A stretch of DNA of 64,000 nt, taken from contig PVNU02000868.1 in the NCBI GenBank assembly GCA_003013855.2, positions 434,001-498,000 of the forward strand. Reading direction: 5' to 3'. Source of the stretch: Liriodendron chinense. Its lineage: Eukaryota; Streptophyta; Magnoliopsida; Magnoliales; Magnoliaceae. Below, piece by piece: positions 46,302-57,147 of this stretch (the first letter of the stretch is position 1; each line of letters starts with the position of its first letter). The position numbers and the translations under genes were made by a program. The notes below the pieces were generated by a model. That model saw only the letters and a list, made by a program, of their open reading frames with translations, was not told the origin of the DNA and did no database searches.

Positions 46302-46423
46302 TTTTGGATGAGGTATTGAATAGAAAAAATACTCGCATTTATCTATTTTTATTCAGGTAATTTGGATACGAAATAATGTTCTTACTTTTTTGTAATTCTT
46401 CTTTCTTGCATATGAGTGAAATC

Positions 46424-46427
<4 letters not shown>

Positions 46428-46483
<56 letters not shown>
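46428..46483 (+). repeat. 56-T tract directly before a CAG acceptor-like site
   Basis: Fifty-six T followed by CAG/GATGCTAG. Together with a GAG/GTATTG donor-like site at about 46312 it may form a 3'-UTR intron of the transposase transcript. The length of the run may be inexact. Confidence 0.8.
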
Positions 46484-46486
46484 CAG

Positions 46487-47592
46487 GATGCTAGTTTATA
46501 TCAAATAGAAGGCTTAGTTGAAGTTTGTGGATGTGAAGAGACCTCTGCTCTATTTTTGGGTGCAAGCTAGAGTTTTTTGTTTGGGTTATTTGTTGTCCTT
46601 CTTTTGGATGCTGAGTGAAGTCTCGAGGTGGTTTGTTGTTGCTATGACTATAATTGTACTTTGCATTTGACAACCTTGTGCTTCTTTTTGTATTTTTCAA
46701 TTTTTTCATGCAGTTTAAAGGATAGGTGAGGCTTCTTTCTTTTTGTGGTGCCCACCTGCATGATTCTAAAAGACAATTTTTTTGTGGCATCTTTAAAAAT
46801 GCTTAAAAAGACAACTCTGTATGATTAGTGGGGCCTTGTTTAGGCCATTGTTGCATCTATTTGAGGCATGTGAAGATCTCACCTCTCTAGAATGTTAAAT
46901 TGTTTGATTCTATAAGATCTTGAGTGCATTTTGGTATGGGAGAAAAGTGTAATCTACTACGTTGTGGGAGGAATTGCGTGCTGGCATTCACTCAATTGAG
47001 GAAACATCAACAACTGGATTTCTATGAGTTCTTGCGAGCAAATTTATATTCTTTACTTTTTTTGTTTTTTGTTATCATAATCGTAGACCTTGCTATGAAA
47101 ATCAATTGAAAAGCAATTAAAAGAATTGCTGTTTATGTAATAGTCAATCTCAACTAAACATTTTCTTCTTTCTTTTGTTTTCTTTTTCCCCCCTCCAGTT
47201 CATTCTTCCTGTATTTGATGGCAATTGAGTAGTAATGCTAGTTCAACCCATGGTTCAAAATCTGGGCTTAAGACAACCTGGCCTAGGCGTAGCCAGTCGA
47301 TAGCCTATGTATGCTGGCAATGAAGCGAGCTGCATTGGTCCTACGCGAAGTATGCTGGCAATGAAGTGAGCTGCATTGGTCATACGTGAAATATCACCAA
47401 CGACCATGCTTTATGTCCTTGGCTTTAGGTGGACCAATAAGTTTATCACTCACTTTAAAGATAGTATTGAAAGAAACATAACAGGTTGAGGGCTACTTCC
47501 TCATCATGGAATGCTAAGAAACATTATAATTTTATGAGCATTTCATGTGTATGATCCACCCAAAATAAAATATGCTGCATGCGAATTGCACC
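46487..47592. other. transposase 3' region, no coding sequence
   Basis: Probable 3' UTR followed by AT-rich DNA. A short direct duplication of GTATGCTGGCAATGAAG lies at about 47308-47366. No domain is seen. Confidence 0.45.
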
Positions 47593-48166
47593 TAGGGCTC
47601 TCAATGGAGCGGGTCAGATCCGAGATCCGATTCGCTCCGAATCCATTTAATGCAGATTTGGATCTTAAAATAAGTCTGATTAGTTAAATGGACCGGATTT
47701 GGATCTTAAAATAGGTCCGATTACTTAAATGGAGCGGATATGGATTCACAGGAATATATCCGAGTTTGATCCGAATCCGATTAAGATCCGGCTCATTGTC
47801 ACCTTACTGTATATATGCTGGCCATCCGTTTTACAAATTATTTTAGGCCATGTTGACCATGCCATGGTAAATAGTGGGATTTGCATCATTTTTCTACTAA
47901 ATTAAATATATTATATTATATATTTTATACCATATATTTTTTAAGATTTGTAATGGGTGGATTCGGACCTAGATCCGACCCGAATCCGATGGTTATATGG
48001 ATTTTGGATCGGAAATGGATCTAACAATTTATAAATGGATCGGATATGGATATCAACTTTTAGATCCGAGTTGGATCTGAATCCGATCCGAATCCGTTTA
48101 CAGATAAATGGACTTGGAGCCGGATCCAAGTAGATCCGATCCAGATCTGACCCATTGAGAGCCCTA
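47593..48166. mobile_element. hAT-type MITE inside the MULE
   Basis: The ends TAGGGCTCTCAATGG and its inverted partner CCATTGAGAGCCCTA match over about 15 bp. The flanks ATTGCACC (47585-47592) and CTTGCACC (48167-48174) match at 7 of 8 bases, a typical hAT duplication. The interior is dominated by GATCCGA/CGAATCCG words and is partly palindromic. Confidence 0.88.
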
Positions 48167-48599
48167 CTTGCACCATTGTGCCATTAGAACTGAGTGTGAA
48201 ATTGAGAGGGAAAAAAAAAAAAAAAACAAAAGGGAAAAAGAGATACGTGGCCTTTACCAGGCTACCTCTTTCATACTAATTGTTGGCCAAGCAGTTGGGT
48301 TTCCCTTCTGTCTAGTGTAAATATAAACAAATTTTCATATTCTTGGGCAAATTGTGACTTACAACTTGAAATATATTGATTTTTAAAAATACATGTACAA
48401 CAATTCGGGTGGGCCCGACAGAAAGAAAAAAGGGCTACAATCATCAATAATACCCAGCCAAAACAAGGCTATACAAAACTAAGAAAGAAAAGAAAAAAAA
48501 GAAATGAAACCTTCTTAGCCATACAGATCATGAAGAAACATCCACAGAGACTACTACTTGCTTGCAAACCATTTGAGAGGGGCTCTGACAACCGGCTAA

Positions 48600-49058
48600 C
48601 AAATTACTCATCAAACTGCTCATTCCTCCAATATCAACCATTTGCAACAAACACCTTTAAAATAAGTCAATGAACCAGATCCAAAGCATCTCCTAATATA
48701 GGACATTAACGAACTTGAAAATTCAGCACCAAGGTCTATGAAGAGAGAGTTTGTACATGAGCAAAATCCTGAAGGATTCCAGCAGAAACGCCAAATAATG
48801 CTGATACAAGAGATGCCCACAATCGTCTCCAGGTTCATTCAAAAGGCCTTCAAAACTAAGTACTCAACATCATGCAATAACACAAAATTTACAACCCTTG
48901 CAACTGCCCTAAGCGCGGCCAAAACAAATTCAGCCCTCCCAACTTCTCCTTGAGCATTAACTGCTACTGAATTCTCAACATGCCAGCCTCCTCGTCAATA
49001 GATTGAAGCGCTCCTTAAAAACAGACAATTCAACTTGCCTACCACGGAGATAGATATC
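48600..49058 (-). other. unrecognised coding-like segment in the MULE, possibly a second captured gene fragment
   Basis: On the minus strand an acceptor-like TTTATACAG precedes 49058, and the sequence then reads DIYLRGRQVELSVFKERF. After a frame break it reads on as EVGRAEFVLAALRAVARVV and FVLLHDVEYLVLKAF (to about 48846). Further pieces, such as VSALFGVSAGILQDFAHV, appear in another frame near 48770. The amino-acid composition looks like real protein rather than noise, but stops and frameshifts intervene and I cannot name the family. A captured host fragment is the simplest reading. Confidence 0.4.
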
Positions 49059-49440
49059 CTGTATAAACCCAATCACCAAAGTCATGAATAATCCAAAAGA
49101 AGAAGAAGAATGCGGTCAATGAGGGCAACAAGGTATCCCTTTATAACCTTTTTCTTGCCATTGAAAGAAAAGGTACCCCTACACACCATATTCAAAATCT
49201 AATTCAAGCTCCTGCTAAAAAGATAAAAAGGTGGCACCTATTAGTTTTAGAAAACTTGCTCTCATGACCTAAAAAATCATAGTTATTTTGCATAAACTAG
49301 TCAGCCTCATCCTAAGTTCATTGCTATAGTGACTAAATAAAATTCAAAAGATCATATTTAAATAGACTTTCTTTTGTCACAAGCATTCAAGAGATAGAAT
49401 TAGTTGGCCTTTCCAGATTCTTGGAAAGCAATGAACTAAA

Positions 49441-50614
49441 TACCATATATTCAAGATGTGAATCCCATATCACGATAGCACTATCATCCAGCGACCATTC
49501 AACATCTGTTAAACCTATCCTGTCAACAGCAGAGTTAACCATGATTTCCCATGTATGGCAGGGCAACAGATTTATATAGTCATTGCAATCTCTCCTTGTG
49601 CAAACCGCAACGACCTTCCCATCTTGCGTAAAAGAAACACCTTTGGGGCCGTGTTTTGGCCATTGCACATGTACACAAGAAGTTTTTACCAGCAACCAGA
49701 CTATTAATCACAATTCAAAATCTAATGTAGTATGCAACGGCTGTCGGGGCTCCACCTTGCATAAGCAATACCAAGGGGGCTTCATCTATTTTGCATGTCC
49801 ATTCAGGCTGGGTCAATGACTACACCTGTATCATGGGTCTCTTATGAAGTCCGCAAAGGATGTACTTAGAATCGAGCGCCCTTCTATATAACTTATCTTA
49901 TCCACACACAAATATAATTGCATGACCTGCATTTTAAAACATGGCATGCCAATGAGTTTAGCATTAGGGGAAATTGATCTTAAGGATCCGATAAGCACAA
50001 AATGTATTGTTCACTGAAATAAAACAAAAAGAACAGAAAAAATGGACACGAAGAAAACACAAGTTGACCGTGATATGTATATGTATTGGAAACAACATGA
50101 TTGCCTCCAAGTGTGTATTGTTCACAACTCGTTTCCACTTGGTGGCTTGTTAGAAAAGAATACTTCCATTAATTGTATCTTGACCATTCAATCAAAATCC
50201 ATTATATACCAAAAATACTATCGACTGCATTTCGCATCCACCATGAGTCCTACCGTATGAACATTGTAACATTCCTCATATTATACTACCCAAAAATACA
50301 ATTGACTGCATTTTTCTAATTGAAATCTCAATCTCTCGCTTTATTTCAATGCCCATTAGTAAATCTTCAATTTTAATTTTGGCAATTCTGAAGACAGATT
50401 CATCTTGTGTAACGCATGAAGATTAAAAAAAAAAAACAGGACAATGCAATAAAAAGACGACTCAAATGAAAATGCAGATAAAGGACAAGTATCAAACCTT
50501 GAGTGAGATGACATCCCGAATCATGAGGCAGTAATTGATGGCAATCATGAGAAAACAAGCATTCGGGAAGAAGCGTCAAGGGTCTGTTTGCTTGTAAGCA
50601 TTCATGAACTCCAT
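49441..50614 (-). pseudogene. WRAP73: WRAP73 (WD repeat-containing protein, WDR8-type) 5' exons, pseudogene
   Basis: WRAP73 is a WD-repeat protein of microtubule-organising and centrosomal complexes in other eukaryotes, and plants have a conserved orthologue. Exon 1 (50614-50498) is exactly 39 codons, starting MEFMNAYKQT and ending CLMIRDVISLK before a GT donor. Codon 13 is TGA. Exon 2 starts at 49926 after ATGCAG and reads QLYLCVDKISYIE, then LDSKYILCGLHKRPMIQV, SLTQPEWTCKIDE, VHVQWPKHGPKGVSFTQDGK, CHTWEIM and DDSAIVIWDS. Similarity ends near 49441 (LEYMV). Lesions include two 1-bp deletions, a Trp-to-TAG change after MIQV and a further frame break near 49700. The remaining exons are absent. 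The intron is retained, so DNA-level capture is more likely than retroposition. It starts about 620 bp inside the right TIR. Confidence 0.82.
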
Positions 50615-50931
50615 TCCTTACAAAACCCTAATTCTTTAGATCTGTCTTCAAATGTAGGTCATTACAAGCTGCCCTAGATTCTTGAATCTCGATCGCTGTC
50701 ATTTTAGGGCCAACGATGTCCTAGATTCTCGAGAACCACCAGATCGGATCGTGAAATTCCTGCAATTCTCAAAGCCTAAATGGGAGTGAGAAAGGAGAGT
50801 AGCTGAGATCGTTGTGAGAATTTCAAATCTTTGGTTTTTTTTTAAAAATGATTCACAATATAAACCAATTTGACAAAAAAAAAAAAGTTAAAAAGTACCC
50901 CCGCTGAGGTACTGCCGTTGCCACAATCGAA

Positions 50932-51000
50932 TAGAGAGAGAGAGAGAGAGAGCAGGTTTGTCAGAAAGGAAGAGAGAGATGGACAGAGAGAGAGAGAGTG
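50932..51000. repeat. GA-rich tracts near the right end of the MULE
   Basis: Two (GA)n runs (about 50934-50952 and 50981-50998) are CT-rich on the minus strand. They could form the leader of a transcript starting in the right TIR and running into the WRAP73 fragment. Confidence 0.6.
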
Positions 51001-51228
51001 AGGCAGAAGATTTTTTTTGCTTGTTCGACAGGCGAGAGAGGAAGACGATTTGCGAGCAAGAGAGAGGGAGAACCAGAGAGAGATGTGGGAGATGGAGAAA
51101 TGAATGAGAGCACGGGCTGAGACCCCCAATCTCTGCCCTAACGGCCGTTAGTCACTAACGCAATTCGCATTTCGTACGTGCTGAAAGTCTCTCACGTTAC
51201 TGCCTAGCTGGACCAATTGTGTTATGAT

Positions 51229-51281
51229 ACGTCAGGGTCCCACCCACATCGCTGGTTCCGGGGTCTCACCCAAGTCGCGCC
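51229..51281 (-). repeat. right TIR of the MULE
   Basis: Inverted partner of 41730-41782. Its outer boundary is directly followed by TATCCAAAGGG, the target duplication. Confidence 0.9.
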
Positions 51282-51301
51282 TATCCAAAGGGGTGTACCT
51301 T

Positions 51302-52534
51302 TTTTGTTTTTTTTTAAAAACCGCACCCTAAATTTTCATTAAAACCAGCGAACATTATGAGTATAGGGCGCGCCCAACAAAACAGGGTTCTCCTATCAAA
51401 TTACTAAAGCAACATATTTGTACTACCTACCTGGGAAACCACTAAAACTTAACTTACCCAGCAGAAAACCTGCCTTACCTCTCCCACGCCTGTGCGGTCC
51501 AAGCGGGTTGACCCTCGAATGGTCTTGGGAAGCTCCCTGGAGTCCGAAAAAGCTTCTATATCCTGAGACACGCTGCCTATTCTAGCCAACGCATCGGCCA
51601 CTCCATTCGCTTCCCTCGGCACGTAGTGGATTAGAACCTCTGCTTGACACAAGAGCGCCTTGATTCGAATCCACCAGTACCACATCGTTCAGCTTGGAGG
51701 CTTCTCTTTTCTAAGCGCTTCGACCATGACGAGCGAATCATTCTCTACAATAACCTTGTTAAAGCCCCTGACTAGCCCGGCCGAAAGACCCTCATTCGAG
51801 CCTAACCCATAACCCGAGGTGAAGGCAAAAACTAGCTCGCCTTGACTTCCTCTGCCGATCCCTCCTCCACGAGATGGGCCTGGATTACCCCGAGATGAGC
51901 CGTCTACATTAATCTTGATTCAACCCACCTCCGGTCTTTCCCATTTGATTACCTCCCACATTCTACGTTTCTTGACATTATATATCTTGAATTCCCAATT
52001 CTGCAAACACCCTTTCCGTAGCTATGCTTGATCTAATTGGCAGGGGTAACAAAGAAGAAATATGCAACAACCACTTATGGATCCTCCAGATGCACTTACT
52101 ACCTGAACCGGGCTTCCCTCAAATCTTGCTTCATTCCTGTCAATCCATATTTCCCAGAAGATGCAGCTCGGAACCAGCCCCATCAAGATCGATAACCCAT
52201 CAGATCCTACTTCCAGAGTCCACCATTGCGACACTCGCCCCGTGGCAGACTGCCCTACAATAGACGCAATGCCGAAGATCTGACTGAAATGAATCCACAC
52301 CCGCGAAGCGAGCTCGCCCCCTTGCAAATAAGTGGTCCACTGATTCTACATTGGGTCCCTGCCTCCCCACACAACATCTGCATTTAGACTCCATATGAAT
52401 GCCTTTGCACTGAACCTTGCTGTCCACCGGTAGGACTCTCTTGATCAGCTTCCAGGTGAGCAACGATAACACTTCGGCGGCAGTTTCGTATGCCAAACCC
52501 ATCTAGCCCAACTTTTCCTTTCCCCGCCCTCCAT
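51302..52534 (-). mobile_element. 5'-truncated LINE (L1-type) insertion with 14-bp TSD
   Basis: AAGGGGTGTACCTT occurs at 51288-51301 and 52535-52548, flanking the insertion. The 51302 side begins with T-rich sequence, i.e. the element's poly-A tail on the minus strand. The coding remnant inside is a LINE ORF2 C-terminus. A long TSD, a poly-A end and 5' truncation are the hallmarks of target-primed reverse transcription. Confidence 0.88.
51449..52502 (-). pseudogene. LINE ORF2 C-terminal remnant (zf-RVT and RNase H-like)
   Basis: The N-terminal piece (52200-52502) reads LIKRVLPVDSKVQCKGIH, then CRCCVGRQGP and VESVDHLFARG. This is the zinc-binding region that follows RT in plant LINEs. The distal piece (51449-51685) reads LIHYVPREANGVADALARIG, the RNase H-like end. 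Between them the frame shifts and is interrupted. The RT and endonuclease domains are missing because of 5' truncation, so the element cannot move by itself. Confidence 0.8.
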
Positions 52535-52548
52535 AAGGGGTGTACCTT

Positions 52549-53065
52549 ATGGTCGACGTAGATTTCGTGAATGCTATGCCGTTTCCTTCATCAGGGGGCC
52601 ATCAAACTGTGTGCATGACATTTGACCTATCCTACATACAGGTGCACTCCATGATTAGATGATTCAAAGATCTGGCTTATCCAACCGTCAGGTGAGCCAC
52701 ACTTGTATTTTAAACATCAAAGGGACGACAAGCTGATTGTCTTGATTCATCAGCCGGCCGGCACATGTTCACGGTGGCCCTCTTGAAGTTGCTCTGATCA
52801 TTTCGAATCGTAGCAGACAACCTGCCCACTTAAATTGGATGTCAAAATGGAGCCCCTGTGACAAAAAGCTCTGTAGGGCCCACCTTGGTGCCTGCCGGGC
52901 ATCCACACCTATTCAACATCCCGAAATTCATAATCATGGGCAACTATCACTTCAACAATTAATGTTCCAGTATCTAAGATGAACGGTTCAGATCATCATC
53001 ATCTATGATGTAGTACTCTTAAGGTTAAAATCCATTTGTATCCATCGCACACCGGGCACCGTATA
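52549..53065. other. no recognisable feature
   Basis: Unique-looking sequence with short frames only. It is the right flank of the LINE. Confidence 0.5.
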
Positions 53066-53112
53066 GCTTCTCTCTCTTGAACGCCATGGATCCTCAAAAC
53101 AACCTACCACTA
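53066..53112 (+). pseudogene. fragment of the repeat-protein gene start (copy D)
   Basis: CT-rich leader, AACGCCATGGATCCTCAA, then a diverged proline-rich start (MDPQNNLPLP). It matches the first codons and leader of the genes at 39539 and 62103. Similarity stops soon after, and the frame that continues to 53283 has no related features. Confidence 0.55.
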
Positions 53113-53600
53113 CCACACATGACGTTCGTCAGGCACAGGACCACCATGGCTCAAGAATTAATCTCCTGTCCAACATGGTCCACATCGCTAAGCAAGAAAA
53201 GTCACTCTTGCTTTTTGGTAATTGCCAAAACATACGTGACAACCAAATCAGCTTTAATATATATCCCAAATTACTGTGTGTAATATGAGATTTGTCTATT
53301 CAAATATATATGTCAATAAAAAAAATGAAAAAATTCCGAGCTTCAGGTGGGCTACAAGTATAAGGAATCACAAACAAATGACTGGCTAACGTTTTCTAAC
53401 TGTTCATTTAGATAGCTAACCTTTTGATAATTTAGATCATTTTATTGGTATAATTTTAGTGATGTAGTCAATAATTAAATTGTTTTGGAGCATCATCAAC
53501 ATGTGTGACATCTGTATAATGGCACATTTGTTTACTCTTGCAACTCTCTAGGGAAACTCAAAAAGGCATTTCACCCGTTTTACTTCCAAATCCTTTCTTA

Positions 53601-54157
53601 GGGCCTGTTTGATTTTTCAAGTCTCAAGTAAATGCAATGTAAATGTATAATGATTATTTCCTGGATAATTCTTAGGCCGTTCCCCATGTATGAATTGACT
53701 GCCTACTTTTGTATTGCTAAAATTGAGGAGAATGTGAAATATAGGTGGGGCCCACCATTATATACGTGGCTTATCCACACCATTTATCTTTTTTGGCAAA
53801 TGAACACAGGGCATAGACAAAAAAATGAAGCAAATCCAATGCTCAGGTGGACCACACCTCAGGAAAAAGGGAATCCAATACTTATCGTTAAAAACTTCTT
53901 ATTGCTACTATTTCCTATAGTGTAGGCCACTTGAATGTTGGATTAGCCTCATTTTTTTTTATTTATGTCTTAAAATATTCAAGTAAAACTAATGGACAGA
54001 GCGGATATATCATATATATCACGGTGGGGCACATAATTTTAAACTACTTCTTTTAGACCGATTTTCAAGATAGGAATTACATCGAATTCAAACGGGTAAA
54101 GAAGTAATAATGACTTGTTTTCAAGGTATTTCCATTTTCTAAGAAAATCAAACACGC
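53601..54157. mobile_element. hAT-like MITE candidate with an inner hairpin repeat
   Basis: The left end GGGCCTGTTTGATTTTTC matches the inverted right end GGCGTGTTTGATTTTCTT over about 15 bp. A hairpin-family core sits inside at about 53745-54040. No convincing 8-bp duplication is seen. Confidence 0.4.
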
Positions 54158-54683
54158 CAGCATTTCATTTACATACGTATTTACTATTAGCCTCTTGATA
54201 GGCATTGATACACTATCCTCTATTGACTCGAGCTTTTAGAGAAAGTGATGATTTAATATGGTATTAAAGCAGATGGTTAAGTGTTCAAATTCTGAAAGTA
54301 GCATATTTACCACTAGAATGATCATGCTTTTAGAGAAAGTGGTGATCATTTGACATATTTCATTTCATTTTCATGCATTTACTCCCATCCAAACACACCT
54401 CAAATGTCACTTACCTCCATTTACTCCCAACTCCCCCATTTTGTATTTTAGAAAAGATTGCTTTCCTTTATTGGGATTTACATTCCTCATAAATTCCATT
54501 TCTAAAGTATACTTCAACACCTAAGATTCATTAAGGACTTCTATATGAGCAAAGATATGTTGTGAATATCGGAGAGAAAAATAATAGAAATTGGGTGTCA
54601 AGTAGATGCATATTGCCTATGAGTTCTTGGACACACATCGGTATTGCATCAGATGGGAGTGAATTAGGTTTTACCCTGGTAAT
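54158..54683. other. no recognisable gene
   Basis: AT-rich with short frames. CATCCAAACACACC near 54388 resembles another MITE end. Confidence 0.4.
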
Positions 54684-55085
54684 AGCTAAGTGGGTGTTAT
54701 CCCTACCGTGTGGAGCCTACCTTGATGCATTTATTGTCTATCCATTCTATCCATCTATTTATACATCTAATTTTAGTATTTAATCCAAAATTATAAGAAT
54801 ATCCAAATCTCTAGTGGACCAAATCAATAGAAAGAGTGATCAATAAGCATTAAAAATATTTTGTGGGCCACAAAATTTTTAGATCAAGCTGATATTTATA
54901 TTTTCCTTTCATCCGGACCTTCTTGACATTATTAAGAGTTTGGATTGACAATAAACATTAGAAAAAACCTTACGATAGGCTCTTTCAAATTTTTAATGGT
55001 GGGGCACTCAATCAACACTGTTTCCAATGGCATGGTCCACTTAACATTTGGATCTACATAATTTTTGAAAACCCATCCTAAAATG

Positions 55086-55698
55086 TGTTGGGGAGTCTTC
55101 AAATGATGCACGAATTGGGTGCTCCGACCGGCCGGATAGCGTGACCCAGATACAGTGTGAAGAAACCCCTGGACGTTTTCCTGGTGCCCAGATCGGTTGG
55201 CCGACCGGTCGTCAGTGGGCTCTGACCGGTCGGCTGTGAGGCAAAGACGTGTGATGTTCTCCCTAGACTGTTTTTGTGAAGGCCGACTGGTTGGCCGACC
55301 GGCCGGCTGTGCGCGTGGATTTCTTGCGTAGTCCGCAGTACTGCGCAAGGTGTTTCTATTTTCAGATTTAGTGTTGTAATCCGACCTAGAGAGGTATCAT
55401 AAGGTGTCCAAGGTTTCCTATCCGTACTAGGAAGAGGGGAGAGGTTTATGTGAGAAAAAACTTAGGTTTTTTTTGTGTTTCCTTACTTTGTGGGCTGTCA
55501 ATCTCTGTAATCTTCTGATATTCATAATGGATCGTTTGTGCCGTGGTTTTTTACCCGTTTTGGGGTTTTTCCACGTAAAATTCAGAGTCTCTTGTGGTGT
55601 GCTTATGTGTGATTGATTACATCTTGTGTACTCGTTTGATCTCGGATCGCTTCACGTGTTCGGCGTTTCCGCTTCTGCTGCCGGCTTTTATCCCAACA
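55086..55698 (+). repeat. 5' LTR of the gag-only copia derivative
   Basis: It is rich in GACCGGTCGG/CCGACCGGCCGG palindromes (55125-55320). It lacks a 14-bp stretch with CCTATTTAAG that the 3' LTR has at about 57431-57444. That stretch is a likely TATA-type word, so this copy may be promoter-deficient. Confidence 0.92.
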
Positions 55699-55752
55699 AG
55701 TGGTATCAGAGCTAAAGTTGGGGTGGAGTAGATTCGAATATGAGACGAGAAG

Positions 55753-57051
55753 ATGGGATCGAGCACAAGGTTCGATATAGAGAATTCTCTGGGAAAATAA
55801 CTTTGAGCTATGGAAGGTGAAGATTGAATCCTTCCTGGTTCAGCAAGGGCTTGATGGAGCTCTTGGAAAGCGACCCGAAGCTATGAAGGATGATGAGTGG
55901 ACGAGGCTCGACAAGAAGGCAAGAACCTCAATCCTGTTAAACCTTACGGATGATGTTCTCTATCATGTCATGAAGGAGAAGATTACAGCTGAAACGATGG
56001 CGAAGCTAGAGAATGTTTATGCCAAGAAATCTTTTGAGAATCGCATGTACGTGTTGATGCAGTTGTTCACCTTGAGGATGGCTGAGGGAACTGAGGTGGA
56101 GGACCACCTGAGCACGTTTAATAGGCTGGTTTGCAAGTTGGTGGAGATCGATAACCGATGAAGGACGAATACCAAGCATGCATCCTGTTGAATTCTCTTC
56201 CAGATTCATATGAGTCGTTCAGGGACTCTGTATGTGCAGGAAGGAAAACCATAAGCGTCGAAACCATTATCTCAGCCCTCCAGTCGAAGGCGATGAGAAA
56301 GAAAAGCGGTGACGTGGCTTTCCGTTATTTCTCAGAGGCACTGGCTATGGTAGGAAGAAGTTCTGAGCATGGAGGATATTCGAAATCGGGATCGAGGGCC
56401 AAGGGCAAAGGTAAGTCTAAGGTGAAGTGCTGGAATTGTGGCCAGGATGGCCACATGAGAGGGGATTGTCAGAATCCCAAGTTGAGGCAAGAGAGGTATG
56501 GAAATTCTTATGGAGATGGAGCCAATACAGTAGAGGGCGGTGGCGATTTTTGTGAAGTTCTGACTGTATCTGGCAAGGGATCTCACGATAGTGAGTGGAT
56601 CCTTAATTCAAGGGCTTCATGTCATGTTTGTCCTAACCGTAGTTCATTCACGACATATAGGGAGTATGGTGGAGAATCGGTGTTTATGGGCGATGGAGTC
56701 GCTCATAAGGTTGTGGGTGTTGGTACTGTGCGCATCAGGATGTTCGATGGGGTCGAACGAGTCCTGGAAGATGTGAAGTACGTTCCCAAGATGAAGATGA
56801 ATGTGATTTCTCTTGGTGCACTCAAGGCGAAAGGGTGCGTGTTTATCGGCCGCGATCGTTGTTGTGAAGTGATGAAGGGGGCACTCGTGTGTATGAAGGC
56901 ACGAAGGTGTGGCCATCTTTACATGTTGATTGGGAGCACAATTCACGGTGGAGCTGCGGGAAATGCAGCGAGATCCACGGTTGCTCGTATGTGGCAAGTG
57001 CCCAAGGGCCACATGAGAAGAGCGGTAAAGGGCGTGAATTTGCAAGGATAG
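55753..57051 (+). pseudogene. copia gag plus inactive protease, broken
   Basis: An ATG at 55753 starts MGSSTRFDIE, typical of copia Gag. Small deletions then shift the frame before the open stretch 55817-56161 (FLVQQGLDGALG, LLNLTDDVLYHVMKE). A stop at 56159-56161 precedes the open frame to 57051. That frame holds the rest of Gag (LLNSLPDSYESFRDSV), the CCHC knuckle CWNCGQDGHMRGDC and the protease region. The protease active site should read LDSGASCH but reads LNSRASCH, so the catalytic Asp and the Gly are both lost. The frame ends (GVNLQG) where integrase would begin. Confidence 0.9.
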
Positions 57052-57147
57052 GGTCGATGGTGGCACGAGAAGCGGTGGAGCTATGATTGAAGATGAGATG
57101 ACGTTGCAAGGATGTATTGATTCGACGTTTGAAGCCTCGGTGGAGTT

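Larger units (their letters stand above)
41730..51281. mobile_element. Mutator-like element (MULE) with FAR1-type transposase and captured WRAP73 exons
   Basis: The left end starts GGCGCGACTTAGGTGAGATC. The right end, reverse complemented, starts GGCGCGACTTGGGTGAGACC. The inverted match runs about 53 bp with 6 differences and continues patchily (ATTGGTCCA, then ACGTGAGAGAC) to about 110 bp. TATCCAAAGGG lies outside both ends (41719-41729 and 51282-51292), so a 9-11 bp duplication is present, as Mutator insertion makes. The 9.55-kb interior has a FAR1/FHY3-type transposase gene on plus (43461-46301) and a WRAP73-type pseudogene on minus (49441-50614), convergent. A further unrecognised coding-like minus segment (48600-49058), a hAT MITE (47593-48166) and a hairpin-family repeat (about 41945-42390) are also inside. 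The layout resembles MuDR with a captured gene in the second slot. Confidence 0.85.

Noticed and set aside
46376..46570. 64-residue frame with poly-Phe
   Set aside because: Translation of a poly-T run; more likely an intron end.
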